Below are positions 42,568 to 53,040 of a stretch of DNA of 64,000 nt, in pieces. Below the pieces are notes generated by a model. It did no database searches. It saw nothing but the letters and a program-made list of their open reading frames with translations, and was not told where the DNA came from. Position 1 is the stretch's first letter. Every line of letters begins with the position of its first letter. Position numbers and translations under genes: made by a program. The stretch comes from Streptococcus varani (lineage in GTDB: Bacteria > Bacillota > Bacilli > Lactobacillales > Streptococcaceae): positions 248,001-312,000 of the forward strand of contig NZ_CTEN01000003.1 of the NCBI RefSeq assembly GCF_001375655.1, read 5' to 3'.

Positions 42568-43095
42568 TTAGCTTGGCAAATCAGACTCCAACATGCCATA
42601 GATATAGGAGTCGGTCCATTCTCCCTTAGTCCAATAATCCTGGATAAAATGTGCCTCTCTTCTCATACCGATGCTTTCGCAAAGTTTTGCAGAAGCCAAA
42701 TTACGTGCATCAAGTTTTGCTTGGATTCGATGAACAGCATAATCTTTGAAAAGAATGTTTACAAGCGCAGAGAGAGCCTCTTTGGCGTAGCCATGACCGG
42801 TGTACTTCTTATTAAAAACATAACCAATTTCGACTGTGTCTCGCATTTCCGTATAGAAAACGTTAATATTTCCAATGACCTTGCCATCATATTCTACGGC
42901 CAAATCCAACATGGAATCCTTGTCCAGCTTCCTTCTAGCCAGTTTCTTTTTAAAATATTCTGCAAAATCAGCCTCTGTCCATGCTTCATGAAGTAGAAAA
43001 CGACAGGTTTCTTCATCACGATAGATTTCAAAAGTATCTTCTCCATCTTTATCTTCAAAGGGTCTAATACTTAATCTCTTTGTTTTAAGCTGCAT
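42568..43095 (-). CDS. GNAT-family N-acetyltransferase (RimJ/RimL type)
   Basis: 175 residues from ATG 43095 (MQLKTKRLSIRPFEDKD). Core motifs EIGYVFNKKYTGHGYAKEALSALV (acetyl-CoA loop, about 98-121) and ARNLASAKLCESIGMRREAHF. Substrate unknown. AAGGAGTAAC lies upstream. Confidence 0.88.
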   Translation of the reverse strand: MQLKTKRLSIRPFEDKDGEDTFEIYRDEETCRFLLHEAWTEADFAEYFKKKLARRKLDKDSMLDLAVEYDGKVIGNINVFYTEMRDTVEIGYVFNKKYTGHGYAKEALSALVNILFKDYAVHRIQAKLDARNLASAKLCESIGMRREAHFIQDYWTKGEWTDSYIYGMLESDLPS

Positions 43096-43117
43096 GATTT
43101 CAGTTACTCCTTCCAAA

Positions 43118-43201
43118 TCAGTCCATCATTTTCATACCGGTCGCAAATTTTGAAAAGCCCAGTTTTTCATAAAAGGGTGTCAATTCATCCTCACAGAAAA
43201 A
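43118..43201 (-). pseudogene. C-terminal scrap of another GNAT acetyltransferase
   Basis: 27 codons reading CEDELTPFYEKLGFSKFATGMKMMD before TGA, the typical C-terminal beta-bulge region of a GNAT protein, without any upstream part (TAA precedes it). A leftover of a deleted gene. Confidence 0.55.
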
Positions 43202-43294
43202 TTATAATAAACGATATATCTATATTTTCATTATAGCATATTTTCAATTTCCAATATCAAAAAGACAAGAATTGCTTCCTGTCTTCTCTATGTT

Positions 43295-45763
43295 TTATTC
43301 CGGTTTAAAGCCTTTCAAACGCAGGGCGTTGATAAGGACAGAGACAGAGCTGAGGCTCATGGCTGCACCGGCAAACATAGGGTCTAATAATGGGCCACCA
43401 AAGACATGGAGGAGCCCCATAGCGATAGGGATACCGATGACATTGTAGGCGAAGGCCCAGAAGAGATTCTGCTGGATGTTGCGGATGGTGGCGCGTGACA
43501 GCTGGATGGCCGTGGCTACATCGGTCAACTTGTTGTGCATAAGGACGATATCAGCTGATTCGATCGCCACATCGGTCCCATTTCCAATAGCCATACCGAT
43601 GTGAGCCTGAGCTAGGGCTGGGGCATCATTGATACCATCACCAACCATGGCTACATGGCGGCCGGCTGCTTGAAGATTTTTGACTTCACGGGCCTTGTCT
43701 TCCGGTAGGACCTCACTCAAAACCCGGTCGATACCTACTTGCTGGGCAATAGCTTGGGCGGTCAATTCATTATCACCAGTCAGCATGATAGTTTCAATGC
43801 CCATCTTCTGCAGTTTGGCAATGGCTTCTAGGCTAGACTCCTTGATAGTATCTGCCACGGCAATGATACCTAAGAGCTGACCTTTTTTGCCCACATACAT
43901 AGGCGTTTTTCCTTGAGTTGCCAGAGCTTGAGCCTGGCCTTCAAATTCTTCTAAGTCAATGCTCTGTTCTTGCATCCACTTGTTGTTCCCCAGATAAATG
44001 TTCTCATCTTCAATCTTAGCAACAATACCAAATCCTGAGATGGTTGTAAAATCAGTTGCCTTTGGCAAATCCAATTTTCGATTCTTAGCGGATTCGACAA
44101 TGGCTTCACCCAGTGGATGCTCAGAACCCTGTTCAGCAGCTACAGCCAAACGCAAAAGCTCATCCTCAGCCACATCAGTTGCAACCAATAAATCTGTCAC
44201 GACTGGTTTTCCTTCTGTGATGGTTCCTGTTTTATCAAAGACGATGGTCTGAATCTTCTTGGCTTCTTCCAGTGCATCGCCTGATTTAATCAAGACTCCG
44301 TATTCCGCTCCCTTTCCTGTGCCCACCATAATGGCTGTCGGCGTTGCTAAACCCAAGGCACAAGGGCAAGCAATGACCAGAACGGAGATAAGGATAGAGA
44401 GGGAGAAGATCCAGGATTCCTGACCTAGGACAAACCAAGCTAGACCTGAAAGGAGGGCCAGACCCATGACGATGGGAACAAAGACGGCCGACACTTGGTC
44501 TGCTAGTTTCGCGATAGGAGCCTTAGAACCTTGAGCTTCTTGCACCAGCTGGATAATTTGCGATAAAGTCGTATCCTTACCCACCTTGCTTGCTCGGAAG
44601 GTGAAAGAGCCATTTTTGTTAATGGAAGCACCGACAACAGAAGATCCTTCTTCCTTAAGGACTGGCAAAGATTCGCCGGTCAACATAGATTCGTCAACGG
44701 TGGATCGCCCTTCCACTACCTGACCGTCCACAGGAATTTTTTCCCCTGGTTTCACCAACAATAAGTCACCCACTAAAACCTGCTCCAATGGAAGCTGAAT
44801 TTCTTTACTGTTGCGGATGACACGGGCAGTCTTCGGAGCCAAGCCCATCAGTTGCTTGATAGCTTGGGAAGTCCTCCCCTTGGACACATGCTCCATGTAT
44901 TTACCCAGTGTGATGAGAGTCAAAATAACCGCTGCAGACTCAAAGTAAAGTTCCGGATGTCCTCCATGATGAACACCTACTTTACCCATAGCTAGAAGAA
45001 TGGTCATGGCTAAGCCTTGTATGAGGGCTGCGCTGGTCCCGATAGCAATGAGCGAATCCATATTGGGATGACGCGCCATCAGGTTTTTAAACCCGCGGAC
45101 ATAAAAGGAGCGACCCAAATATACAACGGGTAGAGTAAAAATAAGCTGGGTCAGGGCGTAAGTGACTAACTCGTGGGCCGGATCCAAAAATCCTGGCAAG
45201 GGAAGACCTCCCCAAGGGACCATGGGTCCCATAGCAATATAGAGCAGGGGTAAGGTGAAAACGGTAGACCAGATAAAACGAGTCCAGAAGTTCTTGATTT
45301 GCTTTTCCTGACGATCTTCAGCCGGTGCTACTTCCTGACTTGCCAGAGACAAGGCTTTATATCCTGCTTTGTTCACCGCTTCGATGATTTGAGAGGGATA
45401 GAGATTTTGAGTATCGTAGCTGACCGTCAGTTTTTCTGTCGCTAAGTTGACGTTGGATGTGTCGACACCAGGTAGCTTACCAACTGCCTTTTCCACGGTT
45501 AAAGCACAGGTAGCGCAGGTCATGCCTTCAATATCAAAGGTCTCTGTCTTTACATCACGAGCCAAATGATAGCCAGCCTTTTCAACAGTAGCCTCCATGT
45601 CTGCAAAACTTAAAAGATTTTCATCATAATCTATACTGACTGTTTCATTTGCCAAGTTCACATGAACTTGTTGGATCCCTTCCAACTTTCCAAGGGCTTT
45701 TTCCACCGTCAAAGCACAACTAGCACAAGTCATGCCTTCCACTGCATAAGATTCTTTTCTCAT
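43295..45763 (-). CDS. copA: Copper-exporting P1B-type ATPase CopA
   Basis: 822 residues with two N-terminal heavy-metal domains, each GMTCASC or GMTCATC (about 9-15 and 79-85), eight membrane helices, TGES actuator motif, [11 protein letters not shown] in the metal pathway, DKTGTIT phosphorylation site, SEHPLGEA and [10 protein letters not shown]. Exports Cu(I). Preceded by two cop boxes, yet no copY or copZ is adjacent. Confidence 0.96.
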   Translation of the reverse strand: MRKESYAVEGMTCASCALTVEKALGKLEGIQQVHVNLANETVSIDYDENLLSFADMEATVEKAGYHLARDVKTETFDIEGMTCATCALTVEKAVGKLPGVDTSNVNLATEKLTVSYDTQNLYPSQIIEAVNKAGYKALSLASQEVAPAEDRQEKQIKNFWTRFIWSTVFTLPLLYIAMGPMVPWGGLPLPGFLDPAHELVTYALTQLIFTLPVVYLGRSFYVRGFKNLMARHPNMDSLIAIGTSAALIQGLAMTILLAMGKVGVHHGGHPELYFESAAVILTLITLGKYMEHVSKGRTSQAIKQLMGLAPKTARVIRNSKEIQLPLEQVLVGDLLLVKPGEKIPVDGQVVEGRSTVDESMLTGESLPVLKEEGSSVVGASINKNGSFTFRASKVGKDTTLSQIIQLVQEAQGSKAPIAKLADQVSAVFVPIVMGLALLSGLAWFVLGQESWIFSLSILISVLVIACPCALGLATPTAIMVGTGKGAEYGVLIKSGDALEEAKKIQTIVFDKTGTITEGKPVVTDLLVATDVAEDELLRLAVAAEQGSEHPLGEAIVESAKNRKLDLPKATDFTTISGFGIVAKIEDENIYLGNNKWMQEQSIDLEEFEGQAQALATQGKTPMYVGKKGQLLGIIAVADTIKESSLEAIAKLQKMGIETIMLTGDNELTAQAIAQQVGIDRVLSEVLPEDKAREVKNLQAAGRHVAMVGDGINDAPALAQAHIGMAIGNGTDVAIESADIVLMHNKLTDVATAIQLSRATIRNIQQNLFWAFAYNVIGIPIAMGLLHVFGGPLLDPMFAGAAMSLSSVSVLINALRLKGFKPE

Positions 45764-45778
45764 AGATTTACCTTTCGA

Positions 45779-45823
45779 TTACATTTGTAAACTTATTATA
45801 TACAATTCGATTACATTTGTAAA
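45779..45823 (-). promoter_or_regulatory. copA promoter with two CopY boxes
   Basis: TTACATTTGTAA occurs at 45779-45790 and 45811-45822, each containing the CopY-type TACAxxTGTA core, 32 bases apart. On the minus strand the -35 TTTACA (45818-45823) lies in the distal box and the -10 TATAAT (45795-45800) lies between the boxes, 17-base spacer. A bound repressor would cover both promoter elements. Confidence 0.88.
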
Positions 45824-45879
45824 CAACTTTGCTTCATGCCAAAGAAAAGAGACTGAATTTCTCCAATCTCTCGCATTTC

Positions 45880-47391
45880 TTATTCTTCTCTACCGAGAAT
45901 TTGATTGATTTCCTGACTGTAAAGAATGGCTTTACCACCATAGATGGCTTGAATCCCATTTTTTACATCCAAGACAGCTGTCGCTCCAATTGCTTTCAGA
46001 ACATCTTTATCAACAAGACTGGAATCTTTTAGTGATACCCGAAGTCGCGTTGCGCACGCTGCGACATCTTCAATATTGCTATCACCGCCTAGAGCATCAA
46101 TAATGTTAATAGACAACTCATGTAAACTGCTGCCATTTGCCATCATTTTGTTGGAAGTACTTGAGTTTAAATCTCCAGTCTCCATACCAGGGATAGCTAC
46201 TTTGAATTTAGCAATGAGGAATTTAAAGGTGAAATAGTAAATTGCTGCCCAAAGCACACCCACAGGAAGAACTAAAATCCAGTTGGTATGAGCATTTCCT
46301 TGGAAAATGCCAAAGATTGTAAAGTCAATGAGACCACCAGAGAAAGAGTTCCCGATACGAATTTTAAGCAAGTCAGCTATGAAGAAGGATAAACCATCTA
46401 GAAAAGCATGGACAACATAGAGCCAAGGGGCTACAAAAAGGAAAGCGAACTCGATTGATTCTGTAATACCTGTTAAGATAGAAGTTAAGGCACTACTTGA
46501 ATAGAAAGAACCAAATTTCTTACGATTTTCCTTTGGAATAGAATGATACATAGCCAAACAAGATGCTGGCAAACCAAAGATCATAGTTGCAAAACGACCT
46601 GCAAAGAAACGAGTTCCATAGGTAAAGAGACCTGTATGATTTGGATCACCCAATTGGGCAAAGAAAATATTTTGAGCACCTTGAATGGTCTCCCCAGCTA
46701 CCACTTCTGTACCACCTAGCGAAGTGTACCAGAACATTGGATAAATGGTGTGATGAAGTCCAAAAGCACCTGTCAAACGAAGGAAGAAACCATACAAGAA
46801 GGTTCCAAAACTACCCATATCTGCAATCTTTTCACCAAAGACCACTAAAGCATTTTGAACAGGTGGCCAAATTACATAGAAGATGGCTCCAATGGCAATG
46901 GCTGCAAAAGAAGACACAATCGGAATAAAACGAGAACCACCAAAAAAACTTAAGTAAGCTGGTAACTCAATTTTCCGATAACGATTGTGAAGAGCAACGA
47001 CTACCAAACCGATCACCAAAGCGCCCAAAACACCCGTATCAATGGTTGCTCCCTCTTTTGAAAAGAGACCAAGGAAACCAGAGATGGTTGCTGTATAAAC
47101 CAAGTAAGCAACCCCAGCAGACAAACCAGCTGTTCCCTTATCAGCCTCCGCCAAACCAACTGCAACCCCAATAGCAAAAATAAGAGCTAGGTTTGCAAAA
47201 ACCGCACCACCAGCAGTACTCATAATCTTAAAGATTACCTGCAACCACTCTTGATTCAAGAGCGGAAATTGTGACACTGCATTAGCATTGGATAGTGCAC
47301 CACCGATACCAAGCAAGAGCCCCGCAACCGGAAGGATCGAAATAGGTAACATAAAAGCTTGACTCAATTTCGAAAATTTCTTAAAATCCAT
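45880..47391 (-). CDS. PTS EIICB component, amino-sugar (ManNAc/GlcNAc-like) type
   Basis: 503 residues: glucose-family EIIC (about 1-400; FGLHHTIYPMFWYTSLGG, GITESIEFAFLFVAP near 310) and EIIB with the phospho-Cys in AACATRLRV (Cys446). No EIIA part, so it must borrow one. It lies downstream of nanE and an RpiR regulator, so N-acetylmannosamine is the probable sugar. Confidence 0.88.
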   Translation of the reverse strand: MDFKKFSKLSQAFMLPISILPVAGLLLGIGGALSNANAVSQFPLLNQEWLQVIFKIMSTAGGAVFANLALIFAIGVAVGLAEADKGTAGLSAGVAYLVYTATISGFLGLFSKEGATIDTGVLGALVIGLVVVALHNRYRKIELPAYLSFFGGSRFIPIVSSFAAIAIGAIFYVIWPPVQNALVVFGEKIADMGSFGTFLYGFFLRLTGAFGLHHTIYPMFWYTSLGGTEVVAGETIQGAQNIFFAQLGDPNHTGLFTYGTRFFAGRFATMIFGLPASCLAMYHSIPKENRKKFGSFYSSSALTSILTGITESIEFAFLFVAPWLYVVHAFLDGLSFFIADLLKIRIGNSFSGGLIDFTIFGIFQGNAHTNWILVLPVGVLWAAIYYFTFKFLIAKFKVAIPGMETGDLNSSTSNKMMANGSSLHELSINIIDALGGDSNIEDVAACATRLRVSLKDSSLVDKDVLKAIGATAVLDVKNGIQAIYGGKAILYSQEINQILGREE

Positions 47392-47418
47392 TTTTCTTCT
47401 CCTTTATGAATGAGTATG

Positions 47419-48108
47419 TTATAGAGCTGAAATAAAGCGATGAGCTATTTCTTTGGGGCGCGTAATGGCACCACCGACGACAATTCCTGCTACCCCTAAT
47501 TTATGGATTTGGCTAGCTTGTTCGGGTGTGTGAATCTTGCCTTCTGCAATGACTGGAATTCCAGCTTTGCAGAGTTTATCCATCAAGTCCAAATCTGGTC
47601 CTTCCTCTTGCCGACTGTAGGAAGTATAGCCAGAAAGCGTAGTCCCAACAAAGTCAACGCCATCGCGATAGGCCGCAAGACCTTCTTCAAAAGTTGAAAT
47701 ATCTGCCATAAAAAGCTGATTAGGGTATTTTTCTCGGATTTGATGAATAAATTGTGAGATCGTCAAATCATCATGGCGTTCCCTTGAGGTACAATCTAGT
47801 GCTATCACCGCGATTCCTAAGGCAGCTAATTCATCCACTTCTCTCATGGTAGCCGTGATGAAAGGCTCCTCTGGTAAATAATCTCGTTTGATAATCCCGA
47901 TAATGGGAAGACTAGTCACCGCTTGAATCTCTTGGATATCACGAACCGAATTGGCCCGAATCCCTACTGCACCAGCTTGCTCTGCTGCCAGTGCAAAAAG
48001 TGGCATGATTCCTCCCTTCTCCGTATAGAGCGGTTCTCCAGGTAAGGCTTGACAAGACACAATAATCCCATCTTTTATTTGGTCTAAAAATTCATCTTTT
48101 TTCAACAT
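47419..48108 (-). CDS. nanE: N-acetylmannosamine-6-phosphate 2-epimerase
   Basis: 229-residue TIM barrel: [15 protein letters not shown] start, catalytic Lys in IIGIIKRDY near 75, [11 protein letters not shown] near 124, [14 protein letters not shown] near 187, [11 protein letters not shown]. Converts ManNAc-6-P to GlcNAc-6-P. Operon with rpiR (3-base gap) and the PTS gene. Confidence 0.95.
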   Translation of the reverse strand: MLKKDEFLDQIKDGIIVSCQALPGEPLYTEKGGIMPLFALAAEQAGAVGIRANSVRDIQEIQAVTSLPIIGIIKRDYLPEEPFITATMREVDELAALGIAVIALDCTSRERHDDLTISQFIHQIREKYPNQLFMADISTFEEGLAAYRDGVDFVGTTLSGYTSYSRQEEGPDLDLMDKLCKAGIPVIAEGKIHTPEQASQIHKLGVAGIVVGGAITRPKEIAHRFISAL

Positions 48109-48111
48109 TCT

Positions 48112-48930
48112 TTAACCTCCTTCTATTTTGATAATGGTTCGTTTAAAGCGTTTTTCTTTTTCAATTTGGTTATTGGCCATAAAATTGGCATAGAGTAGAT
48201 CCACAATCAATAAGAGTGGGAATTGTGGCGAAATACGGTTCCCATAACTCAAGTTTTTAGCAGAAGCGACCAGTAGAACTTCATCCGCTACATCATCTTT
48301 TTCCAGCTTTTGAGTTGACATTAAAATGGTATATGCTCCTTTTTTTTGAGCCTTCTTCAATGCCTCCATAACTGCCAAAGTTTTTCCAGAAATCGACTGA
48401 CCTATAACCAAACATTCTGAATCAATGAGATTATCCATCCATTGCAACATGTGATCATCTGTTACTGCCTCACAAATCAGACCCAACCGCATAAAGCGAA
48501 TCTTCATTTCTTGAGAAACTAAGCTAGACAAACCTTGGCCATAAAAATAAACCCTTTTGGCTTCTTCCAGACGACGACTAATCCGTAAAATTTGCTCTTC
48601 ATCCACCAGAGAATAGGTCTTGGCTAATATCTCATCATAGTCGGATAAGACTCTCTTGGTCAACCCCTGATGAATGGTTGAAAATTGACCTTCACTTTCT
48701 TCCTTATAACGTTGGTATTCAAAGGCAAATTCGCGATAGCCCTTGAAGCCACATTTCTGTGCAAAACGTGTCAGACTGGCTTTTGAAACATGTAATTTCT
48801 TTGCTACTGCTTCAGCAGTCAATCCTTTTGGAGAGTCGTATAAAAAGTAATGTGCAATCTCTTTCTCCAAATGTGTCATTCCATCCAAGGAGGATTCGAT
48901 AATGGGAAGAATCTTATATTTTATTTCCAT
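48112..48930 (-). CDS. RpiR-family transcriptional regulator
   Basis: 272 residues: N-terminal RpiR helix-turn-helix (about 15-75; AEAVAKKLHVSKASLTRFAQKCGFKGYREF) and C-terminal SIS sugar-phosphate domain (VYFYGQGLSSLVSQEMKIRF, IGQSISGKTLAVMEALK). First gene of the operon; likely senses ManNAc-6-P or GlcNAc-6-P and controls nanE-PTS and itself. Confidence 0.92.
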   Translation of the reverse strand: MEIKYKILPIIESSLDGMTHLEKEIAHYFLYDSPKGLTAEAVAKKLHVSKASLTRFAQKCGFKGYREFAFEYQRYKEESEGQFSTIHQGLTKRVLSDYDEILAKTYSLVDEEQILRISRRLEEAKRVYFYGQGLSSLVSQEMKIRFMRLGLICEAVTDDHMLQWMDNLIDSECLVIGQSISGKTLAVMEALKKAQKKGAYTILMSTQKLEKDDVADEVLLVASAKNLSYGNRISPQFPLLLIVDLLYANFMANNQIEKEKRFKRTIIKIEGG

Positions 48931-48949
48931 AGTTTCTCCTAAGTAACCG

Positions 48950-49056
48950 ATTACATTATCAGTATAGCTGTTTTTGAAAATTATTTCAATACTTTTTAAA
49001 TTTTAGAAATTACTTTCACAAGTCATCCTAATTATTCATTTTTTGAAAAGTATTTC
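48950..49056 (-). promoter_or_regulatory. rpiR-nanE-PTS promoter with three GAAA-N4-TTTC operators
   Basis: On the minus strand TTGAAA and TATACT (48962-48967) are spaced by 17 bases. Three near-palindromes GAAAATTATTTC (48976-48987), GAAATTACTTTC (49006-49017) and GAAAAGTATTTC (49045-49056) lie over and upstream of it, about 30 and 39 bases apart. Such arms are typical of RpiR operators; assignment to this regulator is inference. Confidence 0.6.
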
Positions 49057-49101
49057 ACAAGTCAATAGTGGTTGTCTGAACAGCTTCCATATCTAAAAAT
49101 C

Positions 49102-49124
49102 AAAAAAGGAGCAGCTGCTCCCTT
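49102..49124 (-). terminator. Terminator of the HerA-like gene
   Basis: GGGAGCAGCTGCTCC hairpin followed on the minus strand by TTTTTTG, 25 bases after the stop. Confidence 0.8.
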
Positions 49125-49148
49125 AGTGTCTGTGTGAAAGTTTCTAAC

Positions 49149-50678
49149 TTATTTCTTACCTGTCAACATGCCGGTAATCCCGCGCATAAGAATGCGACCT
49201 GCCTCGCGGCCAACCGCTGACATAACATTTTTTGTGAAGCGATCCATTGGTGAATCGGAGCGACGTGTGCTCACTGTTTTGTCAGTTTTCTTACTTTCTG
49301 CTCTCTCTTCTTTCTGAGCTTCTTTTTCAGCTAACTTCTCTGCAGCTTTTTGGGCTTTTTCCGCTTCCTCTTTAGCCACTGCTTCTTTCAGAGCTGTTTC
49401 TTTTTCCTCATTCCAGGCAGCAATTTGTTCATGAGCAGACTCACGGTCAATGCTGTTTGCATACTTGTCCATGAGATTGGAGCGGTTGATCAAACTATTG
49501 ACCAAACTTGGATCGGCCGTTCCCAGAAGACTCTTAGGTGGATAAATCATAACACGGTCAGCATAGCTAGGTGTACCATCTACTCCGAGCACAGATACGA
49601 CAGCTTCCCCCACTTTGAGTTCTTGAATGACTTTCGCCAAATCTTGCCCAGCTTCTTGACGGAAAGTGTCTGCAACCACAGTAACGCTCTTCAATTCCTT
49701 CGGTGTAAAAGCACGAAGACCATGCTGAATTCGATTACCCAGCTGACTAGCGATAGTGTCAGGAATATCGGTTGGATTTTGAGTTACAAAGAAGATACCG
49801 ACACCCTTGGAACGGATGAGACGGACAATCAGTTCAATTTTTTCTAAGAGAACCTTTGGCGTATCCTTAAAGAGAACATGAGCCTCATCGAAAAAGAAGA
49901 CCATCTTAGGTTTGTCCAAATCTCCTACTTCTGGCAAGACTTCATAGAGTTCTGACAAGAGAGATAAGAGAACCGTTGAATACAGGGTCGGTTGGCTAAA
50001 GAGCTGAGTGGCATTGAGGACACTGATAATCCCACGTCCATCACTATCCAAGCGCATCAAGTCTGCGATGTCTAGGCTGGGCTCGCCAAAGAAAATCTTT
50101 CCACCCTGTTGTTCTAGAACCACTAAACTGCGGATAATCGCTCCAACTGATTGAGCAGGAATATTGCCATAGTGTTTGCTGAGTTCAGAGGCATTGTCTG
50201 CTACAAAGTTGAGCATGGCACGCAAGTCCATCATATCAATCAGAAGTAATCCACGTTCATCTGCTACGCTAAAGACAATATTTAAAATGCTTTCCTGAGT
50301 TTCATTGAGACCCAAGAGACGAGTTAGAAGGACAGGTCCCATCTCTGAAATGGTCATACGAACTGGAATTCCCTTATCACCGGTCACATCCCAAAGCTCA
50401 ATAGGATATGATGATGGCTGATAGTCTACATAGTGAGTCGCTTCTAGTCGTTCAGTAGATACAGGCTCCGTATTTTCCTGAGCTAGACTCATGAGGTCAC
50501 CCTTAATATCAGATAGAAAGACTGGGATTCCCGCATCACTCAGTTGCTCAGCTAATACCTTAAGAGTAACGGTCTTACCAGTCCCTGTTGCTCCTGCGAT
50601 AATGCCATGGCGATTGAGTCGCTTGAGTTGCATTTGAGCGACAGATTGGCCGTAACCAAATTGTAAAACATCCGTCAT
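49149..50678 (-). CDS. HerA/FtsK-superfamily ATPase, DUF853 (YjgR-like)
   Basis: 509 residues: Walker A GATGTGKTVTLKVLAEQL near 29-46, Walker B KMVFFFDEAHVLF near 265, arginine-finger region SQLGNRIQHGLRAFTPKEL, and an Ala/Glu/Lys-rich coiled coil (about 420-470). DUF853 proteins are HerA-like with unknown cellular role. Single gene with own terminator. Confidence 0.88.
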   Translation of the reverse strand: MTDVLQFGYGQSVAQMQLKRLNRHGIIAGATGTGKTVTLKVLAEQLSDAGIPVFLSDIKGDLMSLAQENTEPVSTERLEATHYVDYQPSSYPIELWDVTGDKGIPVRMTISEMGPVLLTRLLGLNETQESILNIVFSVADERGLLLIDMMDLRAMLNFVADNASELSKHYGNIPAQSVGAIIRSLVVLEQQGGKIFFGEPSLDIADLMRLDSDGRGIISVLNATQLFSQPTLYSTVLLSLLSELYEVLPEVGDLDKPKMVFFFDEAHVLFKDTPKVLLEKIELIVRLIRSKGVGIFFVTQNPTDIPDTIASQLGNRIQHGLRAFTPKELKSVTVVADTFRQEAGQDLAKVIQELKVGEAVVSVLGVDGTPSYADRVMIYPPKSLLGTADPSLVNSLINRSNLMDKYANSIDRESAHEQIAAWNEEKETALKEAVAKEEAEKAQKAAEKLAEKEAQKEERAESKKTDKTVSTRRSDSPMDRFTKNVMSAVGREAGRILMRGITGMLTGKK

Positions 50679-50825
50679 AGTGTTTTCTCCTTGTTTTGTT
50701 TCTGCCTTTATTTTACCATAAATTCCTAAAAAAACAGCGTTTTCAGACTATCCTATTGACCATCTTTCAAAACTTTTGTAAGATAAAGAAAAAGAAGTTC
50801 TTCATCTAAGAAAGTCAGGTCTCCC

Positions 50826-51440
50826 ATGAAAGAGTTGTTCTCCCATTATATTCCGAAACCCTTGGGCCAACGAAAAATCTATAGTGTACTCATTCCACTA
50901 GTCAAGGTTGATGGTAATTGGCACATCCTCTACCAAATCCGTAGTGAGACTATTCCGCAGCCGGGTGATGTATCCTTTCCAGGTGGTCGTGTAGAAGAGG
51001 GGGAAAGCCTGAGTCAAGCTGCTATTCGAGAAACCTGTGAGGAACTCAATCTTCAAAAGGAAGACATTAATCTTTTCGGAGAAATAGATTATCTCGTTCA
51101 CCAGCACCGGACTATCCACTGCTTTATCGGTCAAATCCTAGTCCATGATTGGCAGGCCATTGAGCCAAACAAGGATGAGGTAGCTAGACTCTTCACCATC
51201 CCGTTACAAAAACTCATGGAGCAAGCTCCAACCTATCATTCTCTGGCCATGACTCTCGATGATCAGCAGGACTTCCCCTTTGACCGCATCCGTAAAGGAC
51301 GCAAATATCCTTTTTCTGAGCAAGCTCGGACAATTCCTTTCTATGATGAAAACGGGGAAACTATCTGGGGTATGACAGCCCTCTTCACCCATCGATTCAC
51401 TGAAATTTTAAAAGAAAATGGAGAAATACCTGACCAGTGA
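50826..51440 (+). CDS. Nudix hydrolase, CoA-pyrophosphatase type
   Basis: 204 residues. Nudix box GGRVEEGESLSQAAIRETCEEL (about 57-78) is complete, preceded by RSETIPQPGDVSFPGG, the NuCoA-type extension. Hydrolyses CoA or derivatives to 3',5'-ADP and 4'-phosphopantetheine; substrate choice is by family. Overlaps the next gene by 23 bases. Confidence 0.85.
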   Translation: MKELFSHYIPKPLGQRKIYSVLIPLVKVDGNWHILYQIRSETIPQPGDVSFPGGRVEEGESLSQAAIRETCEELNLQKEDINLFGEIDYLVHQHRTIHCFIGQILVHDWQAIEPNKDEVARLFTIPLQKLMEQAPTYHSLAMTLDDQQDFPFDRIRKGRKYPFSEQARTIPFYDENGETIWGMTALFTHRFTEILKENGEIPDQ

Positions 51441-51810
51441 GCTAGGCATCTTTCACATAGAAATAGAAAGTTTGATTCATCACATCCAAGGAAATTTTAA
51501 TAGCAGACCTGGTTTTATCCTCATCAATGAAATTTCTAATCTTATCTCTTTTCAAAGAAAGGACTTTACTTATCCTATGAATACTTTTTTTCAAAAATGT
51601 GACTTCTTGACTTACAGAGTTTTTACTTTGGTTGGGAGATACTTCGCTATTATCCTGCCAGCATACCTTCTTAGTTTCATTCTAGGATATTTTTTAATTG
51701 TTTGGGAAGTTACTTGGGCATTCATCCCTTGGAGTATCCTCATTTTCATCATCAGCTTCTTCTACCTTGCTTGTGTCGCCTATTATTACATCCGACAAAA
51801 ACGCTCATAA
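51418..51810 (+). CDS. Hypothetical membrane protein (130 aa)
   Basis: N-terminal 65 residues are soluble; two membrane helices follow (about 71-92 and 97-121), then a basic tail (YYYIRQKRS). No family recognised. Starts inside the Nudix gene, so translationally coupled to it. Confidence 0.6.
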   Translation: MEKYLTSELGIFHIEIESLIHHIQGNFNSRPGFILINEISNLISFQRKDFTYPMNTFFQKCDFLTYRVFTLVGRYFAIILPAYLLSFILGYFLIVWEVTWAFIPWSILIFIISFFYLACVAYYYIRQKRS

Positions 51811-51866
51811 AAAAATGCTTGACAATCAGTCAGGTATTTTTTATAAGCTTGCTTAACACTTCTTTC

Positions 51867-52904
51867 CTACTTTGCAAGACCACGCGCATACGAATCATTG
51901 TAAATTACATAGTCATGATCATGGAGCACACTGGCCGCATGGGCAGGCCAGTTAGGATTGCCAATCAGTCCACGACCGACTTGCACTAGATCAGCTTGCT
52001 GATATTGAAGAAGGTATTCACACAATTCCGGGCTGTGGAGCAATCCGACAGCCGTGACAGGAAGTTTGACCGCTTCTTTTATTTTTGCCGAAAAGCCTGC
52101 TTGATACCCACCATAGATAGGAATATTAGGTCTACGTGGTAACAAGCCACCAGTAGAAATATCCAGACAAGATACTCCCAGTTCTTCCAACCATTTAGCA
52201 ATTTGCTGGTAGTCTTCGATCGTATTTTGTAATCCTGTCTCATCATAGGCAGAAACGGACAATCGGACCCAGATTGGTTTTGCAAAAACTGGTTTGATGT
52301 CCTCAATGATTTCTTTTAGGAAGCGGAATCGATTCTCCAATGAGCCGCCGTAAGCATCTGTCCGCTGATTGGTCATAGGTTCAAAAAACTGATTGATCAA
52401 GTAGCCGTGGGCTGCATGTATTTCAATCATATCATAGCCAGCAGCATCTGCACGTTTGGCTGCAGCAACGAAAGCAGCTTTGATACGGACAATATCGTCC
52501 ATGCTCATTTGAATAGGATCATTAAAACTGTCATTATAAGGAATAGCACTTGGAGCTAGTGGCTCAAGGGCATCTGCTGCTTTGCGGCCTGCATGACAGA
52601 TTTGTGCACCGACTTTTGCTCCAAAAGCATGCAATTCTTCCACCAGATGAGAGAGTGCCTCTCCTTGAGCGTCATTCCAGAGACCCAAATCATGTTTGGT
52701 CAGACGACCATCAGGCTCAACAGCCGTAGCCTCTTGAATAATCAAGCCGACACCGCCAATTGCCCTTGCACCATAGTGAGCGTGGTGAAATGCCGTTGGC
52801 AAACCATCTTCCGACTTGACTTCATACATACACATAGGTGGCATAACCACACGGTTTTTCAAGTCCAAACGAGCAATTTGTACTGGAGATAACAACATTG
52901 ACAT
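51867..52904 (-). CDS. NADH:flavin oxidoreductase, Old Yellow Enzyme (YqjM/NamA type)
   Basis: 345-residue TIM barrel: VMPPMCMYEV with the YqjM-type Cys (near 25), ICHAGRKA, EIHAAHGYLINQFFEPMTNQRTDAYGGS near 165-192 with the substrate His pair, and VGRGLIGNPNWP. Reduces activated C=C bonds using FMN and NADPH. Single gene. Confidence 0.93.
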   Translation of the reverse strand: MSMLLSPVQIARLDLKNRVVMPPMCMYEVKSEDGLPTAFHHAHYGARAIGGVGLIIQEATAVEPDGRLTKHDLGLWNDAQGEALSHLVEELHAFGAKVGAQICHAGRKAADALEPLAPSAIPYNDSFNDPIQMSMDDIVRIKAAFVAAAKRADAAGYDMIEIHAAHGYLINQFFEPMTNQRTDAYGGSLENRFRFLKEIIEDIKPVFAKPIWVRLSVSAYDETGLQNTIEDYQQIAKWLEELGVSCLDISTGGLLPRRPNIPIYGGYQAGFSAKIKEAVKLPVTAVGLLHSPELCEYLLQYQQADLVQVGRGLIGNPNWPAHAASVLHDHDYVIYNDSYARGLAK

Positions 52905-53040
52905 GGCAAATCCTCCTTTTTTGTCATTATATCAAAGTGAAAAATCTTTGTCTGAATTTTGCTACGGAGCTAGAGTTTTTAAGGCTTATTTCCAAAATTA
53001 TCCAAAACATGCCCAACCATTTGGTCAGACATGATTGATT

